In this document: piece after piece, positions 23,307 to 35,709 of the stretch | How the letters are laid out: each line of letters opens with the position of its first letter | Numbering within the stretch: position 1 is the first letter of the stretch | From: Gelatoporia subvermispora B | Lineage: Eukaryota; Basidiomycota; Agaricomycetes; Polyporales; Gelatoporiaceae | NCBI GenBank assembly: GCA_000320605.2 | Contig: KB445802.1 | Span: 673,122 to 737,121 of the forward strand | DNA length: 64,000 nt | Direction of reading: 5' to 3' | Program-made: the position numbers and the translations under genes | The notes under the pieces: model-generated | Database searches by the model: none | Seen by the model: the letters and a program-made list of their open reading frames with translations, nothing else | Told to the model about the DNA's origin: nothing

Positions 23307-24665
23307 ATGTCCAAGTCTGTTCCACATTTGATTTCAGGTAAAGTATCCTGCATAACTCACCATAAGCCTAGAAAAACGACCGAATTGTCTTGCAGGTGCT
23401 GCGTCAGGCTTTGCATCGGCCGTGTGCCTCCAACCCAGTATGTCGTAGTAGTACATTTGACCATGCAATTTTTCATTGAGTTTGTGATACGTATCATAGT
23501 CAATGTTCTCAAGACCCGCGTGCAGCAAGGCAGCGAGACGCGGTACCTTCTGACCAGGCTGCAAGTGTCCTTGATCTAGTTGACGGCTATGATACAGAAG
23601 ACAACACGTGTTCCTTCGTGTAGTTCACGATATTGTGAACAAGGAGGGTCCTGCTGCTCTATGGTGCGGAACAACTGTCACCCTATTCCGGTACGCCTAC
23701 CAAATCAGCCATGTCTTAGTACTAGTATGCATGTCCATTTGTCTATGCAGAAACGTCCCCAGCGTTTCATTTTACTTCGCTGGACTGAACTATGCACGGT
23801 CTGCACTAGCCAAGCTACCTTCCTTTGCCATCGTTCCGGTGCCCGCAACCGTCCTCGCTCAGGCGCAAAAAGGATCTGTCCTCCCGAAGCTGACAGGCGA
23901 AGGAAATCTCCTAGCCGGAGCAGCCACGCGGGCTGTGGTGAGTGTTGCGATGAATCCTTTCACTGTTTTGAAAGCACGATATGAGGTGTGATAGTTCCTC
24001 CGGGAAACACTGGGTTCTATCATTCAATTTGCCACTGTCACAGAGTAATCTGTATAGCTACAAGAGCCTGTTCGGCGCATTGAGGGACCTTGCGCGAGCT
24101 GGTCCGGCAGAGTTGTTCCGTGGAGTTGTTCCCTCGACCTTGCGCGACGCGCCATTTGCGGGGATATCTGTAGTGGTATACGAGCAGTCCAAAGCTAAAA
24201 TGAGTACGTACTCTTCCTGATGTTCTACGTGCGTTTATGACAATGTGCATCGCTCAGCTGGCTACTTCACACCAACGTTTTCGACACATTACATGATCAT
24301 CCACGGTTGTTCCGGAATGGTAGCAGGTACGGTCGCGACATTAGCGACCAATCCATTCGATATCGTCAAAGTACGTTACAATAACTTGGAGCTATCCACC
24401 AAATTGATTCGCGATATCGTAGACAAAAGTACAGGTTGACAGAGAACACAGATACCAAGGCTTGATCCAAACGGCTTCCCTAATTTGGCGTGTGAGTGGT
24501 ATTTGGAGGATTATGGTCACGAGCGAGTCTTGATATACGGCTATATAGCAACGTGGCATAAGTGGCTTTTTCGATGGTGCAGCTCTGCGTATGACTCGCA
24601 AGCCCCTTAGTCAAGCCATCGGGTGGGCTGTCTATGAGGGAGTACTCATGCTTATACATGCATGA
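23307..24665 (+). CDS. HEM25: Mitochondrial carrier, HEM25/SLC25A38 type (glycine transporter)
   Basis: Exons 23307-23337, 23396-23437, 23500-23542, 23598-23690, 23751-23985, 24044-24203, 24258-24370, 24423-24491 and 24549-24665 give 300 residues, the standard carrier length. Three repeats each carry the carrier motif: QPINVLKTRVQQG, NPFTVLKARYE and NPFDIVKTK. The second has Thr where most carriers have Asp/Glu, as expected for the SLC25A38 group. Other group-specific blocks are RDAPFAGISVVVYE and RKPLSQAIGWAVYE. By family knowledge it imports glycine into the matrix for 5-aminolevulinate and haem synthesis. The exon 3-4 junction was placed at 23597/23598 because that keeps frame. The first motif has Ile-Asn in place of the usual acidic residue. 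Confidence 0.87.
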
Positions 24666-25050
24666 CCATGTTCGTCACATGCGAAGCATTTCTTGGTATT
24701 TGTCACCATATCTTGTACTGTAGCATCACTACATCGTGAAAGAGGAGCCATGATAATCGTTTCGATGGATCTCTGAATATCGATTCGGACTTGCATTTCG
24801 AGGATTAGCTAATGCTTACATCTTAAATGACATAATCGGGCATCTAGCCTGGATTGAAGCTGGATCTCGACTGAAAATGGGGTGTGGAGAGATCTGCAAT
24901 ATGCAATCTGTACGTAGTATCTTTGGCCTGCGCCGTTACGGTACGAACTGACACCCTCGCTTTACTGCGACTACGAATGAAAGACTTCTTTGAATCATAG
25001 ATTGGTCGATCATGTTCCGTGTAGTAGATTCAAATAGATCTCACTTGTTG
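24666..25050. other. Intergenic region with no recognisable gene
   Basis: AT-richer spacer between the carrier gene and the convergent decayed F-box copy. Nothing was recognised. Confidence 0.45.
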
Positions 25051-26805
25051 TCATGGGTGTTCAAAAACACCATAACTCTCTCCCACTGTGGTATACTTCG
25101 TCACCTCAGGCTCCTTCCGTGTAATCGCATACCTGTGAATCACCAGGCTCCCGCAGATAGGAGGAGGTAACAGAGGTTGAAGGATACATGCGCGGATGCC
25201 ACCTATACCATGATGGTCCTTGGGTAGATCATAGGCGCTGCTAATTTCGTGGCACCTAGCCTCCGATATACGACAAAACTTGACGTCTTGATCCTTGTGA
25301 CACTTATTGCTCCAGAAAAGTCGGTCACAGGATCTCGTAGTATCTGGTTCCTGCTTCCGACATGCCGATACATCTTGCTCAATATAGACAATGTCTTGGA
25401 GCGAGGAGCAGACATTTGGAAGCTTAGCAAGGAGTTCCTCTCTGAAGAGGGTACGCAGGGAGCCGCATTGCATGTTGGTTTGTAGTTGATAATGAGATTG
25501 AAATCCTGGGTAACGGCGTATGACTTTGACGTGCAACGAATTGATGGCGATACTTTCGAAGACTTTCACAAGAGTTGACTGCGGGATCGTGAGCGACATA
25601 CAAGGTACAGGGAGTGCAATTCTCACAGCGAACTCTGTTCCGATTATAAGATTATGCGGAGCGGGAAGAGATTCGAAGATGAAATACAGCATGAGATTGT
25701 CGAGGTTGAAAGAGCTCCAGACAGGTCTTGAAGGCAAGCGAGCATCTGACGATTGTAGCCAAGGCGAAAAGCGAGGTTTATTGGTCGATGCTCTTGCAGT
25801 AGATCTAGCGTATAGTGATAATCCGGATCCGATGACTCCGTGGAAGTCTCCGTGGCTTGCAAGACCAAGTGTCTCACAGGACAAGCAATGGCTAATGTCC
25901 ACTGGGAGTCGATATAGCCTCCGAGATAATCCAGTGCTTGCCATTTTTCTACACTCTGGGCGAGTTGGTTTTGATAACGATGTTGGACCCTCCTTTCGAC
26001 TGGAAGCGCGCAACCGTGGTCATGCAGACTAACAGACTTCGTGTGGGGGAATAGGCAAACCGGCGGCCGAATATGATGAGGTGGCCGATGTTGGTGTATG
26101 GTGGTACACTCGACACGGGGGTATTGGATATGTCCGGATTGGATAGGCATGGTAAAATGGTCAAGGACGAGGTAAACAAGGCTGTTTGCGATACTCGCAA
26201 GGAACGTTTCCTCAAAGGGGTGAACGTGAGATAGCTCTCCGGGTCCAATGAGGTGCACAGCAGTCACAGGTGCGCGGAGATTCTGCATCACGGGCGCACT
26301 CTTGCTGGATATTCCGCTGAAGGCTAGTACTCTGAGGTTCTCCATCGATTGTATCGCTGCCCTCATACGAGGGTTTCTGAGGTTGGACTCCACCATGGAG
26401 AGTCGCAGCCTCTCCAGGTTTTCGCATATTCTAGAATGTCTGTGAAAGCGTGTAGGATTGCTATATCCCTCTCCTTCCTCTCCAGATCCTCCTCGTCAGG
26501 GTCGCTTCCATCATCGTCTTCGGGTGATCCATCACCATCTTCGAGGTCATTTAACATGACGAAATTGAGATGACACTGGACGTAGATCTCGCGAATCAGC
26601 GGAAATCGTATAGCCGGTTTGGAGGACATGTAGCGATGAAATATGCGAATGAATTCTCGCGGAAGACAATTCGATGAAGCAATGGGCTCAGACTGGCGCT
26701 GTAAAGCGAGCGAGAGACGCGCATGAAGGCCAGCAGGTCGCCGCGTGGTAGCAGATATGCGATGTTGCAGAGAACATCGTATACCAATATCGGAACAGAA
26801 AACAT
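25051..26805 (-). pseudogene. F-box/leucine-rich-like gene, frameshifted (copy 1)
   Basis: On the minus strand an F-box-like N-terminus (YDVLCNIAYLLPRGDLLAFM, from about 26780) is followed by the IRFPLIREIYV segment, an acidic loop, and leucine-rich-like repeats (MENLRVLAFSG, WTLAIACPVRHLVLQ). It ends in the family tail (CSSLQDIVYIEQ). The frame shifts at least three times: after IVFREN (about 26655), after ILEYA (about 26415), and near 25720 before NLDNLMLYFIF. GT-AG introns do not explain these shifts. It aligns along its length with the copy at 43.7-45.3 kb. Members would normally be SCF substrate receptors. The translation beyond about 25190 has no counterpart in the other copies. Confidence 0.7.
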
Positions 26806-29188
26806 AACTTGGCTACGTGAAGTAAAGGGTTTCCGTCAGAATTGAAAAGCTTCATCTTCAGCTAAGAACGAACACATAAACTTGGTAACTCACGAATATC
26901 CGGTGAGTGTACTGGGAGACGCTGGAACTGGTCGATCAAGTGTTGAAATCAGGATATGGTCTGAGTGGTTTCGCTGGCCTGTACTGTAGCAACGCTCTTG
27001 TTGAGGAGTTCACCTGCGAGATTCGTGGCAGAACAATAGACGTTGGTCACAGGCACCCGTGTATTACGTATAACTCTTGCACGGGCAACGAGTCAGTCCT
27101 CACTGAACGAAGGAGTTCCTACTCACACAGACATTTAACCCGTCGATCAGACATCACAATACAACAGTACCTCTATACGTAGGACCTTCGCGCGAAAATC
27201 GAGACATGATAGAAGTTGTCAAGTTGTAACCCGTGTACATCCGTTTTACTCTCAACAGTGCTGCTTAGCTTGAAGAACTTACGATAATCTCCCCGAATTC
27301 ACTCAATCGCTACGTGCGCAGATTTCTTGGGGCGGCAGACAGCCAAGTGCCGCTCGGTGACGTTTTCGAAAGCATGTAGTTGGGCCAGATAGTCAACTGA
27401 CTTGCATCCAACCACGTTTGAACTTGGAGCCTGACAAGGCAAAGTCGCCCAGTTGCTGACCCCATCTTTTCCGTGATTATCCACGGAATCTGCAGTCGCA
27501 TTCAGTCTCAATGACCTCGCTTCCTCTGACTCCAAGTTTGGCTCGAAATCGAGTCAGAACGTCGCAAACGAGTCTTGTTCACCAGGAGAACTACTGCTAC
27601 CCCGATTTCCGCTGTCAAGCAGACCCTCTTAGCCGCCTGTCTAGTGTTGACTTAGGGACTGAGACCCAACATTTCGCATAGTACGTTCGACCTCGAGTCC
27701 AGCTGAGGCCAGAAAACCGTCGAAGGCTGCTAATCAGTTGAAGTTCAGCCGGCTATACTGCGCATGACGTAGCATGTCATTCCGTCATGTTCCGTGTAGT
27801 GTCGACTGGTCTGATGCGACGAGAGCACGGCAGAGTCGTAACAGTCAATGGTGTGCGTGTGCTGTTGTAAGCCGCGCCTGGCGTCATGTGTATACGGAGG
27901 GGTCGTTATCTGATATGATAAGGCCCTGAATCGCACAGGGATCTGACGTTCCGTCAACCCAGGTTCGATCATACGCCGATCACGAATCTGTCTTTGAAAC
28001 TGTCTGTTCTCCACAACTCGACCTGACGCGACGGAACGGTACTCGGCCGCGGCAGTCATATGATAGTTTCGGCACGACCTGGAAAGCGATTTTGTCAGCA
28101 CCTTGTAGCACCTTGTTCGTTGAGGCACTTTGGGGGGCCGAAGGGCCGCCCGGTCAAGTTATAGAAGGTGAGTCAAAAATACGACACTCGATGTACTTCT
28201 GCATCGATGTCTTGTCGCGAACACGGAACATAACATACCCGCAGATATTACCGCAGCATGGTGAGCATGCATAGACGTAATTGCGGGACAATGGGTGCCC
28301 GATGGACCGCTACGAACGGAAGTACTAATCGCCCTGGCCGGAGCGCTCCTTTCGCGCCGTGGCAGCTCGCTGCGCGCAGCGCCAACCTCCTGGCGCGACT
28401 CGTAGCAGTCTTCTAGCCTGCCCTGGCGTGTCATTCATACAGGAGACTGCAGGAGACAGCGCCGACAATCCTCGAGTTCGCACGCGATCATAATCGTTTG
28501 CGGCATGACTGCATCCTCGGCGTACGTAGTACGACCGAGCTGCAGTAGTCTATTCAGCCACCACGCAGCCACCGGGCGCAATGCTATCACTCAATGGGAG
28601 AGGACGCCCGCGCAGTCATGCGATACATCCACCTCCGAAGTTTCTCGTAGCGGTCGTACGTCTGGCATACCGGACAGTGTGCCAGCGGGCACAATAGAGC
28701 AAGATGGGGCCAGGCGGGACGCAGACATGTGGTAGCACCGAAGCTCCGACGACGGTGCGCGTGTCAGTGGGCTGGATTACATGGGGCCGGGTGGGACGCC
28801 TCAGGGTTCTTTGACGGCAATTCAAACGGTCCTTAGAAACACATCGTTCCTGCACCATGCCGGATGCGCGTAACGAATTTCAGGCACGGAATGGGTAACA
28901 TGCACCCGTCCCGCCTATTCGACTATCTCCCAAGGAATCCAAGGACTTTCGAGAAGCCTGTGCGCATTAAGGCCTGCCTAAACAAATTAGGAGCTGGAGG
29001 GACTTGTGGAGGACTGTCTTTTCCGAGTATCGCTCCGAGCGCATTCTCATGTGTTCAATCCAAATGTCGTGTTCGTTCAAAAATAGGCATAAGAAGAGAT
29101 CGTACACGTTTTATGCTTCTCTAGATAGCGAGAGCCCCTCTCCAACCTGAGACTCCCACACAACACTCAGAAGGACAGAATGAAAGTT
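26806..29188. other. Gene-poor stretch, 2.4 kb
   Basis: Frames here are short and overlap on both strands. An ORF at 27299-27535 (minus) is not recognised. Two GC-rich near-identical short segments containing GATGGGGC and GGGACGC occur near 28702 and 28777. The right end is the 3' flank of FTR1. Confidence 0.4.
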
Positions 29189-30643
29189 TTACAATGAGCC
29201 CTCCGCTGCTTCGGCCGCATCGCGCTCCTCGCGCTCCCTGCGACGTACACCTGCGGCAGACTCGTATCCGAACAGCTTCGTGCGGCCCTCCTTGAACTTG
29301 AGGAAGATGAGAACAACGACGACGGCGATCCAATAGAAGACGTAAGAGAGGACGGAGCCAAGCGTCGCAGTGTTTGTCCAACCGAATATTGCGCCAAAGA
29401 TCGTCCAGCCGTCGTTGTCGAAGTTGTTCTCAGGATTGCAGCAGTCAAGGTGCCACACGGCCGTGCGCACGTCGAACGAGCCTGGGCCATCTCCTCCCGA
29501 ATCATCAACGTCAGCGCCGAGCCTGACGTAAGAAAGCTGATCAGCGGCGAGACAACCTTTGGGGAAGAGGGAATGCTTACAGATTGTTGAACACCTGCTC
29601 CTGGAAGGCCCAAATAGCCTTGCTGAAGAGACCAGCGCCAATAAGCAAGATGAAGTTTGTCATTACAACCATGAAAACCGTGAGAGCTGCGGTCGTGTGT
29701 TGGTGAGACACAAGAGGTGTATATAGAAGTAAATAATCCTCACTTGTCCGGCTAGCGAAGGCATAGATGAGGTAACCGCAGATGAGGCCGCAAACGAGGC
29801 CGACGATTGCTGCAATGGGGATAGACACCGCAGTCTGACCGAGAGAGACACCGCCGACGAAGATCACAGCTTCCATACCTGATGACGGGAATCATGAGCG
29901 CAGATCCAGTGCGAGAGAAACCTCACGTACCCTCTCGCAGGACCGTGATAAGTGGGAGGATGAACAGCACCCACTTGCCAGTTCTTGCCTCACGATCAAC
30001 ATCTGAATACAATATCATGAGAAACGCGCGTGGAAGTGATAATTCAATCACATACGTTGGCCCGCAAAGGCGCGCAGGAGCTTGACGCGCCATTTAGCCT
30101 TGGCGCGGTCCATTTTGAGCATGGTGATACCCATGACGAAGATGATGATCGAGGCAATTAGCTCAAAGATACCTGTACAAGTCGTTCGCTGGGGTGCACA
30201 GCTGAGATTGCGGTGAATGACTTACCCTCCCACAGCTCCTCCGACTTGGCCCAGAGATCAGATGCCTGAGTGAACCATACCGCAATGAAAGCAGCACCGA
30301 TAGCGAGCGCGATGAAGAGACCGAGGAAAGAGCCAGCGAAAATCTGGAAGCGCATCTTGCGCACAAGCCTGCGCTTCGCAACGTCGTTGTCCTCGCCTGC
30401 GGGGAGCTCAGGGAGCTCCTCGCCGGAGTTCTGACGCGAGAAGGGAGTCGTCTCCCCCTCAGGCTTGTCCCCCGTCTTCTCGTTCGCGGCGACGATGGCA
30501 GCGGGGGCGGGAGCAAGGTCGCCCTGGTCATCGTAGACAATCTGTTCGACGAGACCGAGGAGGACCGAGACGATGATGGCAGCCTCCAAGGTCTCACGGA
30601 AGACGATGAAGAAGATGGGGACGGAGAAGAGGTTCCGAGCCAT
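29189..30643 (-). CDS. FTR1: High-affinity plasma-membrane iron permease
   Basis: Exons, minus strand: 30226-30643, 30056-30172, 29931-30002, 29744-29878, 29581-29686 and 29189-29522; 393 residues. Both glutamate motifs of the family are present: FRETLEA in the first membrane segment and REGMEA (residues 202-207) in a later one, the usual REGLE having Met for Leu. About seven hydrophobic segments are visible, with a polar loop of about 60 residues after the second and a charged C-terminal tail. It transports Fe3+ produced by the ferroxidase FET3, with which it assembles at the plasma membrane. It is divergently transcribed from FET3; the start codons are 834 bp apart. The shared gap carries iron-type GATA sites. 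Confidence 0.95.
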
Positions 30644-30809
30644 GGTGGGCGACGCTGCACGGGGAGTTGGTCGTGAGCCGGAGTCTTCCCTTGGAGGGGG
30701 GCCGCGACAAGTCCGACTTGGGGAGGGCGGAGGGACGAAGTGGGTCGGGAGGAGAGCTGTGTATTTCAGTTGGCGGGGACAAGCATTTGGCCAGAGCCTG
30801 CAAGAGCTA

Positions 30810-30818
30810 ATCTGATAA
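30810..30818 (+). promoter_or_regulatory. GATA iron-repressor site ATCTGATAA (1)
   Basis: Exact match to ATCWGATAA, 167 bp upstream of the FTR1 start codon. Confidence 0.75.
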
Positions 30819-30881
30819 TTTTCTAGACCTGATCATGAGCGCGCAAATGCCGCACTCCGGCAGGCACCCTCGTTTCATCTT

Positions 30882-30890
30882 ATCTGATAA
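30882..30890 (+). promoter_or_regulatory. GATA iron-repressor site ATCTGATAA (2)
   Basis: Exact match to ATCWGATAA, 239 bp upstream of the FTR1 start, 72 bp from the first site in the same orientation. Confidence 0.75.
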
Positions 30891-31152
30891 TGTGATCACC
30901 AGGTGGCTCTGACGTCGCGTTCTAGGCCGGGAAGTTTATCCGGATTGGGTCGCCGCGAACCTGTTTCGCGGACGATAAGCTGGGACCCTGCCATCAGGCT
31001 TTGGTTGCGTGGTCATCATATGGAGCAGCGATTCGCGAGGAATTCGCGAAGAGGTGCGAGGGAATATCAGGCTTGCAAATGCAATGGAAGAGGAGTCAGC
31101 TGCAAGATGTGGCAGATGGTGGCACGACGTGGTCCGACAAGCGCATCGCGTA

Positions 31153-31161
31153 ATCAGATAA
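31153..31161 (+). promoter_or_regulatory. GATA iron-repressor site ATCAGATAA (3)
   Basis: Exact match to ATCWGATAA with A at the W position, about 316 bp upstream of the FET3 start. Confidence 0.72.
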
Positions 31162-31223
31162 CACGGGCGCTTATGAACAGGGGCAAATCTCGATCGCGAT
31201 CGTACCCAGTTCATGCGTCCGTT

Positions 31224-31232
31224 ATCTGATAA
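31224..31232 (+). promoter_or_regulatory. GATA iron-repressor site ATCTGATAA (4)
   Basis: Exact match to ATCWGATAA, about 245 bp upstream of the FET3 start and 71 bp from site 3, mirroring the 72-bp spacing of sites 1 and 2. Confidence 0.75.
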
Positions 31233-31476
31233 AATTTTTGATCTCCATGTCCCGGAGCCATGCATATGTTCGCCAATTCATCCCAATCCGCCTGGCCGAC
31301 TTCTGACCGCCACCAGTTCATTCGCCCTAATATTTGGGCGTCGGCTGACTCCTTCCCTCAGTCCCCCTCTCATCTCTCGTCCTATCTAATCTCTCTCCCC
31401 CTCGCGCAAGAGCTCAGAGGTCCTCGCGCCTCCCTCTACGAGCCATTCACGCCGAGCAAGAGACGAAGACCGAGAC

Positions 31477-34019
31477 ATGATGCGGTCTGCACTTGCCCTT
31501 CTCGCCGCCGCTGCCCCGGCGCTCGCGGGCGTCAAGGAGGTGTGGTGGAACATCACCTACGTCGAGAACGTCAACCCCGATGGCCTCTTCTACCGTACGG
31601 CCATCGGTATCAACAATACTTGGCCGTAGGTGTTTCATATCCTGCTAGTAGAATACTAAGACTCACCTCGCGTCTTGCAGACCGCCACCGCTCGATGTGA
31701 ACGCGACGGACTCGCTCCTGGTGCATGTCACCAATTCGGTGAGCGAGGTGGCCACAATTCATCACCACGGCATGTTCTTCAACTCCACGTCGTGGATGGA
31801 CGGCGCGCTCGGCGTCAGTCAATGGTGAGTTAGTCGCTGCATATGCTCACGCATGATGCTGCCGATTGGACCGCTTTGTATTGGGATGCTGACTGCTCTT
31901 GCTTCTAGTGGTATTCCTCCAGGCGAGACCTTCGACTACGTTGTGCCCATCAACACTTCGGGACAGACCGGTACTTACTGGTGGCACGCGCACGCGAAGG
32001 TGAGTGTTCTAAAGATAGACCCCCGGGGCCCCCTTCTTCCCGTGCTCCAGTAATGAAGTCGGTTCGGGGGTCATCCTTCCTACCTGCCGTCGACATCATT
32101 GATCGATAATGCTGATAACTCGCATCTTCAGGGCCAGTACGTCAACGGATTGCGAGCGCCGCTTGTCCTTCACCCTGAGCAGGAGAAGCACTCGTATGAC
32201 GAAGAGTTCACGGTTGTCCTCGGAGATTGGTACCACCAGGAGCACTCGGTCCTGTTGAAGCAGTTCGTCAACATCGCTAACCCTGGTGGTGCTGAGCCCA
32301 TTCCCGGTAAGCTTCTTCGCTTTCTCATGTCCCATGTAGGTCGCTGACAGCTCGTTTGTCTTCAGATGCACCGATCATGTACTTTGCCCAAAACGGCACT
32401 TACCTTGCTCCCATTGCGGGGACAAACCCTCCTGGCTCTTCGAACTTTGTGGGCTTCAATGAGAATGCGACGCTACCGTTTCAGGTATGCTAATGAGCTG
32501 CACCCCTCGGGTCTGCCGGTGACTGACGTTGTACCATAGCCTGGTAAGACATACCGTCTGCGCATCATCAACGCCAGTGCATTCTCGGCGTTCTACTTCT
32601 GGATTGACGGCCACGACATGCGCATCATTGAGGCTGACGGTGTAAGTATTGAGCGTCTAGAAGTCATGTACTATGCTGACTCTACCCTCGCAGATCGACA
32701 CAGAGGAGTACCCAGTTGATCAGATCGGTATTAGCGTTGCCCAGCGATACTCCATCCTAGTCACTGCGCGCAACGACACCAACGTGACGAACTGGGCGAT
32801 TCATGCCGACATGGACACCACCATGTTTGACACCGTCCCCGACACGCTCAACCCTAGTATGTCGCTCGTTCTTCTCCGCAATTACCAGCCTATCTGACTA
32901 GTATCTTCTAGATGCGACCGCCTCTATCACCTACTCCTCGTCTGCACCACTGGTTGACCTTGGGACGGTCGACACCTTCCTAGACCTAAACGACACATCC
33001 CTCGTGCCACTTGACGTGGAGCCGCTGCCGCCTGCGACGCGCCAGATCGAGCTCGAGTTCGAGTTCGACACGATGGCCGATGGAACGAACCACGCGACGA
33101 TCAACGGCGTCACCTACAACTCGCCGCTTGTTCCCGCAGTCCTCTCCGAGTTGACGCTGGGTTCTAACGCAACCGTCGCCAGTGCGTACGGCCCGCAGAG
33201 CATCGTCCTTGACCACCTCGAAGTCTTCGACATTGTCCTCAAGAATGGAGACACCGGAAAGCACCCTTTGTATGTACTTTCCGTGTCATGTATGAAACGC
33301 AGGACTAACAGCCCGTCGATAGCCACTTGCACGGACACAAGATGCAGCTCGCAGGCCGCGCGACTGACTACACTTCGGATGACCCGACGCTCAACCCGCC
33401 CATTAACGAGACCCAGCCCAACCCGATGCGCCGCGACACCGTCATGATTCCCGGTGGAGGTTCGGTGACCCTCCGTGTGGTCGCGGATAACCCCGGTGTC
33501 TGGTTCTTCCACTGTACGTCTGATAATCACTCACCTGCACCGGGCTTGTACTGACAACGCGCCCAGGCCACATTGAATGGCACTTGGAAGTCGGCCTCGC
33601 GGTGCAGTTTGTCGAGGCGCCACTCATCGCGCAAGAGCGCAATACGATGCCGCAGTTCGTGATCGACCAGTGCCAGACGCTCGGCAACCCCGTTTCGGGT
33701 AACGCTGCGGGCCACGCGTCCACGACCGACCTCAGTGGGCTGCCACTTGGGCCGTACCTGCAGAACAACGGGTGGCACCCGAAGGGCATCGGCGCAATGT
33801 TTGGGTGAGTGCTTACATTAGTGACGAACGAAGGGCTGCTCTGACGTTTTCGTGATGTGCAGATGCGTCTTGACCGCGACGATTGGTATGCTCACCGTGA
33901 CGTGGTACGCAATCGGCGGCCACATCTCGGAGGCGGAGATGGAGCACGAGGCCCTCCAACACGAGGAGGCGAAGGCGCGACGGGGCCGTTTGTTCGGTTT
34001 GATCAAAAAGAGGTCGTGA
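31477..34019 (+). CDS. FET3: Multicopper ferroxidase, Fet3 type
   Basis: Eleven exons: 31477-31625, 31681-31824, 31909-31999, 32132-32306, 32366-32484, 32540-32641, 32694-32856, 32912-33269, 33323-33513, 33567-33804 and 33863-34019; 628 residues. A signal peptide ends near PALAG. All four copper motifs are intact: HHHG, WWHAHAKGQ, HPFHLHGH and HCHIEWH. DWYHQE in domain 2 matches the acidic Fe2+ site residue of Fet3, and EVFDIVLKNGD holds the second conserved Asp. A C-terminal membrane helix (about 33863-33915) precedes a charged cytosolic tail with KKR. It oxidises Fe2+ at the cell surface and hands Fe3+ to FTR1. Two ATG codons are adjacent at 31477 and 31480; either can start. Confidence 0.95.
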
Positions 34020-34346
34020 GGGTCCGCTTGCGAAGAAATCATGCAGTAGGAGTGCTATTTGCAAGTTGTAGTGCTGTCCTCCCCTCCATGAGTGTCTAGA
34101 CGGTAGCGTTTATGCTGCGTGTATTAGTAAAAACCACCTTTTGTGCCGTTAGCCACAGCTTGGAGATGTATAACATCGTACGCATCGTACGCAGAGCATC
34201 TGTGCAAGCGAGTGTAAGCAATTGAATTGGGGTCGAAGATACGATTTTGGTGCTAGGGGGCGCGATGCGACACGACACTGAGGGTTTGTTAGTTGCATCA
34301 GCCTGCAGATCAGCAACCTCATCATGAACCGTAGTACCTTTGGACC
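34020..34346. other. Spacer between FET3 and the transposon
   Basis: 3' flank of FET3; no gene recognised. Confidence 0.5.
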
Positions 34347-34446
34347 TACAGTGCTTTGCATATGAGATTACACTCGCGTCTCGCGCGCGCGTGTTTGGTC
34401 CGGCCAAATAGATACCATATTTGGAAGCTATGGCTGAGGGCGCTTC
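34347..34446 (+). repeat. Left terminal inverted repeat
   Basis: Begins TACAGTGCTTTGCATATGAG and includes GTGTTTGGTCCGGCCAAATA. About 90 percent identical to the reverse complement of the right end. Confidence 0.85.
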
Positions 34447-35709
34447 CACGCTATATCAGTGCTTGAATATCTACTCGCCGATAAAGCTGCTCATGAGGTG
34501 TCTTGTAGCTCGTTGGAATACAAGACTCAATCTTGTTCGAGTAACAAATAGATGTAGTCAAAATCTTCCGTACTAAAGTTTCGAAGGCGGCCGCGAGGGG
34601 ACGCCCTGAGGGAGTCTATACAAAAGTAGTAGGAGTAGGAGTCATGCAATAAGAGTAAGACTCGGCGGCCGCACCCAGCATCGCACCAAATCTTACTGAG
34701 ACGGTGCGGCCATTACCAAATCGGGACTCGTTCGCGTCAGTGTCGGGCGGGCTGGCTTCGTGGCCCGCCGCTCTCCGTGATGAGCTCAGCGTCGGCACTT
34801 AGCTCTGTCGACCATCCAAAGAAGACGTTCAGTGCACAATATATTATGTATTCAATCTAGTCTACGTATAATAAGGATTGTAGTGCGACCAAGCAGCAGG
34901 CCGAGGGGACTGCTCAGAGACATGCTACGGGTCGGTAATCGTACTAGTGGGGGGAAGTGAATATACCGGGTTCTGTGAGGGACATCTTGATAACGGGAAG
35001 GAAAAAGAACCATCAGAAAACGGAGCGACACCAGCCCAATTCGACGATGAGATATCCGTAAAAGTCGGGGACCCGCTGTACTGACTTGTCACTGGGGTGC
35101 GATCTGAGCTGGTACTACTGTCACTTGTCAGTGCTGTCATCGGGAGCATTGTTCCCCAGTCATCCGGCAGAGTAAAGGACGTCGGGAGATGGCGTGCTAT
35201 GTGCTGGCACAGCGGCAGTGACCATAGGCGGGCCACGCGAAGGCGGGAGGCGGCGGGCTTAGGTAAGCGCATAATAAGAGTAACGGTGCTCTTATTGCGG
35301 CCACGGGCGGAAATAGGGAGTCCTACTACTACACCGCCAACTTGACGAGACGCATGGACGAGGTGGCGACTGCAGCCGCGTGACGCGTCCCCGGACAGGC
35401 GTCTGCTGCCTGATTTGTGGCCCGAGGACGGGTGCCGACTCAGCCACGGCAGAGCCACTCGTCCACCTCCTATTGTAGTCAAATCCATGTCCGGACCATG
35501 TAATTACGTAGCTCTAATAGAAGTGGTGCTGCAGCTTCCATTCTCATCTCGTGCGCCTGGTCGACAGCTTTGTGGCCAGATCATCACTTCGGCTCATTTC
35601 CACATACAAGTCGCCCGCATCTTGAACGCTCAGCTGTCCGCCAGCTGCAGGTCATATGTGCCACATCAGGACGGTTCATATTCATTCCACGTTGTGTCTC
35701 GTACTATGG
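34447..35709. other. Transposon left subterminal region
   Basis: Non-coding between the left inverted repeat and the transposase stop. A 187-codon minus-strand open frame at 34925-35488 has no family features and is probably fortuitous. Some AATAAG/TAATAAG motifs could be polyadenylation signals. Confidence 0.4.

Larger units (their letters stand above)
30644..31476. promoter_or_regulatory. Shared bidirectional promoter of FTR1 and FET3
   Basis: The whole gap between the two start codons is non-coding. It contains four exact ATCWGATAA elements (30810, 30882, 31153, 31224), two nearer each gene. This is the known binding consensus of iron-sensing GATA repressors of the Urbs1/SRE/Fep1 group. 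Repression in iron-replete cells and joint induction in iron limitation is the expected behaviour. Confidence 0.8.

Noticed and set aside
25520..26032. 170-codon plus-strand open frame
   Set aside because: It is antisense to the recognisable F-box family copy on the other strand.
27907..27918. TTATCTGATATG as a fifth iron-type GATA site
   Set aside because: It ends in TAT rather than TAA and lies far from the iron genes on the 3' side of FTR1.
34925..35488. 187-codon minus-strand open frame in the transposon's left flank
   Set aside because: No family features, no splice support, and it lies in subterminal transposon DNA.
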